Below are positions 18,129 to 25,347 of a DNA stretch of 64,000 bases, one piece after another. The DNA comes from an uncultured SAR86 cluster bacterium (GTDB lineage: Bacteria > Pseudomonadota > Gammaproteobacteria > Magnimaribacterales > D2472). Every line of letters begins with the position of its first letter. Positions within the stretch are counted from its first letter, which is position 1. The DNA lies in contig CACBPP010000001.1 in NCBI GenBank assembly GCA_902541175.1, forward strand, positions 260,923 to 324,922, read 5' to 3'. The notes under the pieces were generated by a model. It was given only the letters and a program-made list of their open reading frames with translations, had not been told where the DNA came from and did not search any database. A program made the position numbers and the translations under genes.

Positions 18129-19585
18129 AGATTTTAAATTTTATTATTCCAGCATTATTTGGATTAATAGGTATTTTTGCATTCGCACCCTTCTCAATTA
18201 AATTCTTAATTTTCATATCTTATGGTTATTTGATTCGCTTATTAATATCAAATAATAATGGTGTCTTTTGGAAGGTTTTTTGCTGGGGTTTAGGGCATTG
18301 GGGATTAGGAATGTCTTGGATAATAGTGAGTGTTTACTATTATGGAGAAACAACAATAGCAATGTCTTCAATTATATATATTCTATTAGTTGTAATATTA
18401 ACATTGATATTTACTTCCCCACTATTGTTACTAAAATCAGCCTTAAGTTTTACTAAAATAAACAACAACTTTTATAGTGTTCTTTTTATTTCTTCTATAT
18501 TTGCTATTAGCGAGTTTAGTAGATATTTTTTTCTAAACGGGGTTCCATGGCTAATACCAGGTAATATATTTTTGGATACAATATCACAGAATATTTATCC
18601 TATCTTTGGCGTAACAGCTGCCTCCTTTTTCATTTATTTTATATGCGCATTATTCATCGTTTACTCAAATAATAAGATATCCTATGTTTCAGCTGCAATA
18701 CTTATAATTTCCTTATTACCATTTTCACCTGCAGATGAAATCAAAGATGGTATCAAGGTGTCAATTGTTCAACCAGCATCAGATCCTTTTTTAAAATATG
18801 AAGATAATTATTATTTAAAGATCGAGGACAACCTAAATAAACTTATAGATACAGTTTCTAAAGATTCTGAGTTAGTTGTATTACCTGAAGCTGAGCTGCC
18901 GTACTCTCAAAATAGTATTAGATTTATAGATTTTCTAAAAAATACAGAAATTTCAGAAAAAATTATTTTAGGCGTATGGAAATATGAAGATGCAAAATTA
19001 TATAACGCAATTTATAGTCCTAGATATAATGAAGCATATAAAAAAATACATCTAGTACCATTTGGTGAGTATATTCCTTTTATTGAAGGTCTTAGAGGAA
19101 TAATAAATTTTTTTGATTTACCAATGTCCAATGTTTCTCATGGGAGCCAGTTACAAGAAAATATAAGGATTCTTGATAATATTCCCATTTCTAGTCCAAT
19201 TTGCTTTGATATTGCCTTTCCAAATACAGTAAGAAAGATGAATAAAAGTTCTTTATTAATGATTAATGTCTCAAATGACACATGGTTTGGAAATTCTATT
19301 GGACCATATCATCATTTAAGTATTGCTAGAGTGAGATCTATTGAGAACAATAGATATACAATAAGAGCAACAAATGACGGTATATCAGCAATTATTTCTA
19401 ATAAAGGAACAATTGTTACTTTATTAGATAAAGGAAAGTCAGACATTCTTGAGGGTAACGTAGAATTAATTAAAAATAGTACTTTTTATTCAAGAAATGG
19501 ACATTTATTTTTTATAATTTTATCGTTTATAATAGTTTTAATTCCTTTTTTAAAGATTATATGGAAAAAAGCACTAAGATCTTAA
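18125..19585 (+). CDS. lnt: Apolipoprotein N-acyltransferase
   Basis: Inner-membrane enzyme that adds the third acyl chain to lipoproteins. Several transmembrane helices occupy roughly residues 1-195 and one lies at the C-terminus. Between them is a periplasmic nitrilase-like domain with the catalytic Glu in VVLPEAELPY, Lys in YKKIHLVPFGEYIPF, and Cys in SSPICFDIAFP. At 486 residues it is a little shorter than E. coli Lnt (512). It overlaps corC by 4 nt. The window encodes several lipoproteins that would be substrates (lptM, the iron-binding protein, the FKBP, the 42404 protein). Confidence 0.95.
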   Translation: MKILNFIIPALFGLIGIFAFAPFSIKFLIFISYGYLIRLLISNNNGVFWKVFCWGLGHWGLGMSWIIVSVYYYGETTIAMSSIIYILLVVILTLIFTSPLLLLKSALSFTKINNNFYSVLFISSIFAISEFSRYFFLNGVPWLIPGNIFLDTISQNIYPIFGVTAASFFIYFICALFIVYSNNKISYVSAAILIISLLPFSPADEIKDGIKVSIVQPASDPFLKYEDNYYLKIEDNLNKLIDTVSKDSELVVLPEAELPYSQNSIRFIDFLKNTEISEKIILGVWKYEDAKLYNAIYSPRYNEAYKKIHLVPFGEYIPFIEGLRGIINFFDLPMSNVSHGSQLQENIRILDNIPISSPICFDIAFPNTVRKMNKSSLLMINVSNDTWFGNSIGPYHHLSIARVRSIENNRYTIRATNDGISAIISNKGTIVTLLDKGKSDILEGNVELIKNSTFYSRNGHLFFIILSFIIVLIPFLKIIWKKALRS

Positions 19586-20112
19586 TTTGTTCGGTTGTTA
19601 TGACATTTTTCTTTACTGAATCTTATAGTAAAAATAATGAAATTATTGTTGATATTTCTGAGCAAAGGCTCTATTTGTATAATAATGATAATTTAGTCCA
19701 AAGTTTTCCAGTTTCAACATCAAAATATGGGGAAGGGCAAATTGAAAATTCCTTTAAAACTCCACTGGGATTGCATGAAATTAAAGAAAAAATTGGAGAT
19801 AAAGCGCCAATTAATACAATATTTACTGCAAGAGAAAACACAAACAAAAGAGCAGAAATTCAAATCAATCCTAATGATACAGAGGATGACTTTGTAACAT
19901 CCAGAATATTATGGCTAGATGGGCTTGAAAACGGTATAAATAGGGGGGTTGGAGTAGATTCCTATAGCAGATATATCTATATACATGGTACCCACGAAGA
20001 GGGCTTAATTGGTCAAAAAGCCTCACACGGATGTATAAGAATGTTCAACAATGATGTGATAGAGCTATTCGATATGGTATCAGAAGGGACAAAAGTCCAA
20101 ATTAGAGCCTAA
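19561..20112 (+). CDS. L,D-transpeptidase (YkuD family)
   Basis: 183-residue secreted protein with an N-terminal signal-like hydrophobic stretch (residues 5-18) and a YkuD domain. The catalytic motif is HGTHEEGLIG followed by KASHGCIRM, with the nucleophile at Cys158. Such enzymes make 3-3 cross-links in peptidoglycan or attach proteins to it; which reaction applies here cannot be told. The gene overlaps the end of lnt by 25 nt in a different frame, so it is likely cotranscribed. An alternative downstream Met would remove half of the signal peptide, so the upstream start is kept. Confidence 0.9.
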   Translation: MEKSTKILICSVVMTFFFTESYSKNNEIIVDISEQRLYLYNNDNLVQSFPVSTSKYGEGQIENSFKTPLGLHEIKEKIGDKAPINTIFTARENTNKRAEIQINPNDTEDDFVTSRILWLDGLENGINRGVGVDSYSRYIYIHGTHEEGLIGQKASHGCIRMFNNDVIELFDMVSEGTKVQIRA

Positions 20113-20139
20113 ATCATCTAGTTTTCTAATTTATTAAAT

Positions 20140-22293
20140 CTAAAAATTATTTGCAACTGACGACATCTCAAAACCTAATTTTTCCTTTCTATCGCCTTTT
20201 TGAGGTGCCTCTCCAAGTTTTCCACCATCTTTTGCCAGTTTCACAAGCATTTCACTTGGTTTGTAGACATCATTACCTGTAATTTCTCTATATTTTTCAA
20301 GCTTTTCTATAACTTTATCAAGTCCCATTGCATTTGCATGATGCATCGGACCGCCTCTCCATATTGGGAATCCATATCCATTTATATAAACTACATCAAT
20401 ATCAGCCGCTCTTTGTGCGACACCTTCAGATAAAATATCTGCCCCTTCATTAATCAGAGCTAATATACACCTCTCTACAATTTCTTCATCAGAAATGTCT
20501 CTTCTGGTAAATCCATTTTCTGATGAAATCTTTTCATATACTGCTTCATTTTCAGGAGCTGGATTTGGTGCTCTAGAACCTTCTGAGTAATTATAATAAC
20601 CAGCACCACTTTTTTGACCATATCTATCTTGTTCACATAATTCATCGCCGATTTTTGCATGAAGAGGGGATTCTTTACCACTTAATTTTCTTGCTCTCCA
20701 ACCAAGGTCTAATCCAACGAGATCCATCATTCTAAATGGACCCATATTTAGACCAAAGGATTCTAATGCTTGATCAATTTGATGTGGCAATGCACCTTCA
20801 AGTAATAACATGTTTGCTTGAGCTGTATAGCCAAATAACATTCTATTACCAATAAAACCAGGAGCATTTAATGAGACAACAGCTGCCTTTTTAAGTCTCT
20901 TGCCTATGGCCATAATAGTTGCTAATGTTTCGTCGGATGTTTGTTCTCCTCGTACAACCTCTAATAGTCTCATTATATTAGCAGGACTAAAAAAGTGAGT
21001 ACCCACTACCAGTTCAGGCCTACTAGTTACTGATGCAATAGAATCTATATCTAAACCTGATGTATTACTGGCTAGAATAGCGCCCTCCTTAACATGAGTA
21101 TCTAATGACTTAAAAATTTCATGTTTTAATTCAAGATTTTCATATACTGCTTCAATGACAATATCGCAGTCAGAGACATCTTTATAATCTAAACTAGACG
21201 ATACTAGTCCAAATACAGCATCTTTTTGTTCAGGAGATAGACGCCCTTTATTAACCATAAAGTCATAATTTTTTTCTATTACTGAAACTCCTCTTTTAAG
21301 GTTTTCCTCATCCTGATCGATAATATGAACGGGAATGCCTGCATTAGCAAAACACATTGCTATTCCACCCCCCATAGTTCCAGAACCAATAATGCCTGCT
21401 TTCTTGATATCCATAACTTTAGTTTCTTTAGGAACGTCAGAAATCTTTGAAGCTGCTCTTTCACCAAAGAAAATATGGATCATTGCTTCTCTTTGAGGAT
21501 GCATCAAACATTCAAGAAAATATTCACCCTCTTTTTTCAGTCCTTCGTCAAAATCATCAATATTAATAGCTGCTTCTACACATTTTATGATTTGCCCAGG
21601 AGCAAATTGACCCTTTCTTCCCTTAGATGCCATGGCCTGAGCCTCAAGAAGAACTTTATCATCGCCACGAGCCTCTATCATTTTTGAGTTTAAATCTCTT
21701 ACTTTTGGATGTTCTTCATTACTGTCAGCTTTATTTTTTATGAATTCTATAGATTCATTAACTACATCTTCAGATATACCATCAACTATTCCCATATCTA
21801 AAGCCTTTTTAGCAGGAACATGTGCTCCAGTAAGCATCATCTTTAGTGCTTCAGATGGTCCTGCAAGCCTCGGAAGCCTTTGAGTACCGCCTCCACCTGG
21901 CAATAAGCCTAAATTAACCTCTGGAAGGCCAACAAACGCATTTTTATCTGCAATCCTGTAGTTACAGCATAATGCTGTTTCTAGTCCGCCTCCTAAAGCT
22001 ATACCATTTATGGCAGCTACAACGGGTTTACTGCAATGCTCCAGTTTTTGAAATACCTCATTTAAGCTTACGCCTTCTACATTTCCACCAAATTCTGATA
22101 TATCAGCTCCAGCAATAAAGGCCCTACCATTTCCTGTTAAAACAACTCCTACAACTGAATCATCTTCTTCTGCTTTTGTTAATGATTCGTATAAACCAGT
22201 CCTGACTCCATCGCTTAGAGGATTTACTGGCGGGTTATCAACTGTGAGTAGGGCAACATTGTCCTTTACTTCATATAAAACTGTACCTTTCAA
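20140..22293 (-). CDS. fadJ: Bifunctional enoyl-CoA hydratase / 3-hydroxyacyl-CoA dehydrogenase (FadJ type)
   Basis: Catalyses the hydration and dehydrogenation steps of fatty-acid beta-oxidation. The 717 residues begin with a crotonase domain (GRAFIAGADISEFG, GGGLETALCCNYRIAD, VGLPEVNLGLLPGGGGT) and continue with an NAD-binding dehydrogenase domain (GIIGSGTMGGGIAMCF near residue 297, GTHFFSPANIMRLLEVV) and its C-terminal domains. The start is a TTG with a GGAG site 8 nt upstream. No thiolase (fadA/fadI) is adjacent, so the operon partner must lie elsewhere. FadJ is preferred over FadB by overall feel only; family assignment within this group is not certain. Confidence 0.9.
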   Translation of the reverse strand: MKGTVLYEVKDNVALLTVDNPPVNPLSDGVRTGLYESLTKAEEDDSVVGVVLTGNGRAFIAGADISEFGGNVEGVSLNEVFQKLEHCSKPVVAAINGIALGGGLETALCCNYRIADKNAFVGLPEVNLGLLPGGGGTQRLPRLAGPSEALKMMLTGAHVPAKKALDMGIVDGISEDVVNESIEFIKNKADSNEEHPKVRDLNSKMIEARGDDKVLLEAQAMASKGRKGQFAPGQIIKCVEAAINIDDFDEGLKKEGEYFLECLMHPQREAMIHIFFGERAASKISDVPKETKVMDIKKAGIIGSGTMGGGIAMCFANAGIPVHIIDQDEENLKRGVSVIEKNYDFMVNKGRLSPEQKDAVFGLVSSSLDYKDVSDCDIVIEAVYENLELKHEIFKSLDTHVKEGAILASNTSGLDIDSIASVTSRPELVVGTHFFSPANIMRLLEVVRGEQTSDETLATIMAIGKRLKKAAVVSLNAPGFIGNRMLFGYTAQANMLLLEGALPHQIDQALESFGLNMGPFRMMDLVGLDLGWRARKLSGKESPLHAKIGDELCEQDRYGQKSGAGYYNYSEGSRAPNPAPENEAVYEKISSENGFTRRDISDEEIVERCILALINEGADILSEGVAQRAADIDVVYINGYGFPIWRGGPMHHANAMGLDKVIEKLEKYREITGNDVYKPSEMLVKLAKDGGKLGEAPQKGDRKEKLGFEMSSVANNF

Positions 22294-22362
22294 GATATTT
22301 CTCCAAAAATAGTTAAAAAAGCATTATACATAAAAAAAACATGATTTATTTTATAAATACTA

Positions 22363-22390
22363 TTGATAATTGATTATAAATACATATAAT
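22363..22390 (+). promoter_or_regulatory. Strong predicted sigma-70 promoter of the structured RNA
   Basis: TTGATA at 22363-22368 and a perfect TATAAT at 22385-22390, separated by 16 nt. This is one of the best promoter matches in the window. Start-site spacing of 7 nt puts +1 at about 22397, exactly the first base of an 8-bp stem. It faces away from fadJ. Confidence 0.7.
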
Positions 22391-22396
22391 AATGTA

Positions 22397-22470
22397 TGTC
22401 AGCACTCCTCTCCCCTATTATATTTTGCTGACACTCTGGAATCATGGAGGGCTCAGTCCCTCCATCTCTT
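22397..22470 (+). ncRNA. Unrecognised two-hairpin structured RNA (leader or small RNA)
   Basis: Two perfect 8-bp stems lie in tandem. Arm TGTCAGCA (22397-22404) pairs with TGCTGACA (22426-22433) around a 21-nt loop that holds the C/U-rich run CTCCTCTCCCC. ATGGAGGG (22444-22451) pairs with CCCTCCAT (22458-22465) around loop CTCAGT. GGAG of the second hairpin is complementary to CTCC in the first loop, so an alternative or pseudoknotted fold is possible. The predicted start site coincides with the first stem. The second hairpin is followed by CTCTTTAAAA, only a weak U-tract, so it could end a small RNA or read through into the peptide and gpx. I do not recognise a known family. Confidence 0.6.
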
Positions 22471-22487
22471 TAAAAGGTTGTAAATTT

Positions 22488-22574
22488 ATGAATAAAATTA
22501 GGGATAACATAGAAATTATTTTTTTAGTAACTATTTTCATTTCCTCTCTTTCTGCAATAACTCCTATTACTTAG
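22488..22574 (+). CDS. Possible 28-residue membrane peptide
   Basis: Short reading frame beginning MNKIRDNIEIIF, with one hydrophobic stretch (IIFLVTIFISSL) that could span or enter the membrane. A weak AAAAGG site lies about 10 nt before the ATG. It follows the two-hairpin RNA and ends 14 nt before glutathione peroxidase. An in-frame extension upstream to 22392 exists but would begin before the predicted transcription start and run through both hairpins, so it is not credible. Whether the peptide is made is unknown. Confidence 0.35.
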   Translation: MNKIRDNIEIIFLVTIFISSLSAITPIT

Positions 22575-22588
22575 GTTAGAATACACAC

Positions 22589-23113
22589 ATGAAAAAGATC
22601 GCACCTCTTTTTATTTTATTATTTTCTTTCTATTCTGAAGCATGTTCAGATTTGCTTGATACCGAAATGAGAGTTTTGGATTCAAGTGAAAGTGTCAATT
22701 TATGTGAATATACAGATCAAGTTGTTTTAGTTGTAAATGTTGCGAGTAGATGCGGATACACCTATCAATATTCTTCTCTTCAAAAACTTTATGAAGATTA
22801 CAAAAACGAAGGATTTGTTGTTCTCGGAGTTCCATCGAGAGACTTCATGCAAGAGTATTCAGATGAAGCAGATGTTGCTGAGTTTTGCTCCACTGAATAT
22901 GGGGTAGATTTCCCAATGTTTGCAACTTCAAAAGTAAGAGGTAGCAAAGCTAATCCTTTATACAAAAAATTGATAGCCCAGAGTGGTGTCTCACCTTCAT
23001 GGAATTTCAATAAGTATTTAATTTCTAGAGACGGTAAAGTCGTATCCACATTTGGATCAAGGGTAAAACCTGATTCGCCAGAATTACTATCTCAAATAGA
23101 AAAACTTTTATAG
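22589..23113 (+). CDS. Glutathione peroxidase family protein, secreted
   Basis: 174-residue thiol peroxidase with an N-terminal hydrophobic signal (residues 4-16, ending SEAC), probably periplasmic. The peroxidatic cysteine is in NVASRCGYT near residue 55, and the conserved Trp and Asn are in SPSWNFNKYLI. The motif that normally reads CNQF, with the tetrad glutamine, reads PSRDFMQE here, so an aspartate replaces the glutamine. No selenocysteine codon is involved. A TAGAAT box (22577-22582) lies 6 nt before the ATG; the upstream structured RNA may alternatively lead into this gene. Confidence 0.9.
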   Translation: MKKIAPLFILLFSFYSEACSDLLDTEMRVLDSSESVNLCEYTDQVVLVVNVASRCGYTYQYSSLQKLYEDYKNEGFVVLGVPSRDFMQEYSDEADVAEFCSTEYGVDFPMFATSKVRGSKANPLYKKLIAQSGVSPSWNFNKYLISRDGKVVSTFGSRVKPDSPELLSQIEKLL

Positions 23114-23116
23114 TCT

Positions 23117-23755
23117 CTAGTCAGATACCAACACAACCTCAGGTTTATTAAACGCAAAGATTCCGTTATCAACAACACCCGGAATATTATTTAATAAAAC
23201 CTCTAAGGCTTCAGGTTCACTGATATCTATTTCTTCTACGTCAATAATATGATTTCCTTGATCAGTAATAAAATTTTCTCTATAAATTGGTTTACCACCC
23301 AAAGCTACAATTTTTCTTGCAACAGAACTTCTTGCTTCTGGAATTACTTCGACTGGAAGAGGGAAGGCCCCAAGTTTATCAACCATCTTTGTTTTATCAA
23401 CAATGCATATAAATTCTTGTGCTGCTGCTGCTACTATCTTTTCTCTTGTATGCGCTCCACCGCCACCTTTGATTAGAAAGTTATTTGGTGACACCTCGTC
23501 TGCTCCATCAATGTAAAAATCTATTTGATTAACATCATTTAAACTAAAGACCTCAATATTCTTTTCTCTTAGAAGTTGTGAAGATGCTTCCGAACTTGAT
23601 ACTGCTCCTCGAAAAAGATTTTTATATGCATCTAATTCATTAATAAAGTAATTCACTGTTGAACCAGTTCCAATGCCCAGAACAGTCTCTATCGATAGTT
23701 TTTTTTCAATATAATCAATTGCTTTTTTTGCAACACTTATCTTTGCAGCGCTCAT
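23117..23755 (-). CDS. rpiA: Ribose-5-phosphate isomerase A
   Basis: Interconverts ribose 5-phosphate and ribulose 5-phosphate in the pentose phosphate pathway. The 212 residues contain LGIGTGSTVNYFI, DGADEV, LIKGGGGAHTREKIVA (active-site Glu) and the late FPLPVEVIPEA. The start at 23755 (MSAAKIS) is preferred to 23770, because a TATTAT box at 23762-23767 lies 6 nt before it and would overlap the longer form. Convergent with gpx (3 nt between stops), divergent from ilvA. Confidence 0.96.
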   Translation of the reverse strand: MSAAKISVAKKAIDYIEKKLSIETVLGIGTGSTVNYFINELDAYKNLFRGAVSSSEASSQLLREKNIEVFSLNDVNQIDFYIDGADEVSPNNFLIKGGGGAHTREKIVAAAAQEFICIVDKTKMVDKLGAFPLPVEVIPEARSSVARKIVALGGKPIYRENFITDQGNHIIDVEEIDISEPEALEVLLNNIPGVVDNGIFAFNKPEVVLVSD

Positions 23756-23794
23756 ACAGTTATAATACAAGAAAATTTTAATACGTGATTTAAA

Positions 23795-25345
23795 TTGAGA
23801 CTTAAAATAAAAAAAACAGGTAATTATAGGAACTCTAAAAAGTATCTTAAAATGATTAATGAAGCATCTGTATATGATGTTTCAATAAATTCACCTACCA
23901 CCTATGCCCCAAATCTTTCTATGAAAGAGGGGAATGAAATTTATTTAAAACGAGAAGATCTTCAGCCAATTTTTTCTTTTAAGAATAGAGGAGCCTTTAA
24001 TAAAATTGTTAATTTATCTGAAGATAAAAAATCTCGTGGAATAATAGCAGCATCAGCAGGAAATCATGCCCAAGGTGTAGCCTTAGCTTGCAGGAAGTTA
24101 AAAATAAAATGTACTATCGTGATGCCGGTAACCGCACCAGAAAACAAATTAAATGCAGTAAAAAGGCTTGGAGCAAAAATAATTTTGCATGGCGAAAATT
24201 TAGGAGATGCTCTCGCTCATGCAGATAAGATTAATAAAAAACATAAATATACTTTTGTACATCCTTTTGATGATCCATTTACCATAGCAGGGCAAGGAAC
24301 AGTAGGACGGGAAATACTTGAGGATGAAATTGACTACGATGCTGTCTTCGTACCAGTTGGCGGAGGAGGCCTTTTGGCTGGTATATCAGCTTGGATAAGA
24401 CAAAATAAAAAGAAAATTAAGATAATTGGTGTTGAAGTAAATGATTCGGCTTGTCTTACAGAAGCATTAATTCAAAATAAAAGAGTTTATCTAAAAAAAG
24501 TTGGATTATTTGCAGACGGAGTTGCTGTTTCCCAAGTAGGAAAAAACAACCTTGATGTTATTAAAGAATGCGTTGATGAAGTAATGACTGTTAATATCGA
24601 TGAAGTCTGCGCTGCTGTAAAAGATATTTTTGAAGATACTAGAGTATTGTCTGAGCCATCAGGAGCTGTTGCTTTAGCAGGCCTTAAGAGTTACTCAAAA
24701 AGAATGAAGAATAAGAATTTACTTGCAGTGAGCTCAGGTGCAAATGTTAATTTTCAGAAACTTGGATTTATTGTTGAAAGATCTGAAATTGGAGAAAACC
24801 GCGAAAAAATTCTCAGCATTAAAATTCCAGAGGAACCTGGAAGTTTTTTAAAGCTTGCAAAGGCTATTGGCAAATTACCAGTCACCGAATTTAATTATAG
24901 AAAGTCAGATAATAAAGATGCATATGTATTAGTAGGAATAAGAACTCAATCTGAAAATAGCTTTGAGAAGTTGAAGGCAAAACTAAAAAAACTTAAATAT
25001 AAATTTAGTGATTACACCTCTAATGAAATTTCAAATGATCATTTAAGACATATGGTTGGCGGCAGAGGAGGCCAATCAAATATATCTGAAAAAAATGAAA
25101 GAATTTTTAATGGAGAATTTCCAGAAAAGCCAGGAGCATTATTAGAGTTCTTAGAAAGTTTTGGAAATCAGTGGAATATTTCACTATTCCACTACAGAAA
25201 TATTGGATCTGCGTATGGAAATATCCTAATAGGAATTGAAGATACACACAAAAATAAGTCTGCACTTTTAAAACATTTACATAAATGTGGAACAGCCTTT
25301 AAAGAAGAGAGCAACAATAAGGCTTATTTAGATTTCTTGAAGTAA
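23795..25345 (+). CDS. ilvA: Threonine ammonia-lyase, biosynthetic
   Basis: PLP enzyme that deaminates threonine to 2-oxobutanoate, first step of isoleucine synthesis. The 516 residues have the PLP lysine in SFKNRGAFNK, the phosphate loop GGGGLLAG near residue 190, and two C-terminal ACT-like regulatory regions (IPEEPGSFLKLAKAIG and FPEKPGALLEFLESFG), as in the long, isoleucine-sensitive form. The start is a TTG at 23795; the ATG at 23852 would cut off YLKMINEASVYD, which aligns with the conserved N-terminus of other IlvA proteins. It ends 2 nt from the stop of the convergent DUF5916 gene. Confidence 0.93.
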   Translation: MRLKIKKTGNYRNSKKYLKMINEASVYDVSINSPTTYAPNLSMKEGNEIYLKREDLQPIFSFKNRGAFNKIVNLSEDKKSRGIIAASAGNHAQGVALACRKLKIKCTIVMPVTAPENKLNAVKRLGAKIILHGENLGDALAHADKINKKHKYTFVHPFDDPFTIAGQGTVGREILEDEIDYDAVFVPVGGGGLLAGISAWIRQNKKKIKIIGVEVNDSACLTEALIQNKRVYLKKVGLFADGVAVSQVGKNNLDVIKECVDEVMTVNIDEVCAAVKDIFEDTRVLSEPSGAVALAGLKSYSKRMKNKNLLAVSSGANVNFQKLGFIVERSEIGENREKILSIKIPEEPGSFLKLAKAIGKLPVTEFNYRKSDNKDAYVLVGIRTQSENSFEKLKAKLKKLKYKFSDYTSNEISNDHLRHMVGGRGGQSNISEKNERIFNGEFPEKPGALLEFLESFGNQWNISLFHYRNIGSAYGNILIGIEDTHKNKSALLKHLHKCGTAFKEESNNKAYLDFLK

Positions 25346-25347
25346 GT

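Noticed and set aside
22444-22475. Second hairpin as a simple intrinsic terminator of fadJ
   Set aside because: fadJ is on the other strand and runs away from it, and the hairpin is followed by CTCTTTAAAA, not a real U-tract. It could still end a small plus-strand RNA.
22392-22487. In-frame upstream extension giving a 60-residue protein before gpx
   Set aside because: Its ATG precedes the predicted transcription start at 22397 and its codons run through two perfect hairpins; only the last 28 codons (22488-22574) are kept, at low confidence.
22640-22800. Selenocysteine insertion element in the glutathione peroxidase
   Set aside because: The peroxidatic position is an ordinary cysteine codon and there is no in-frame UGA.
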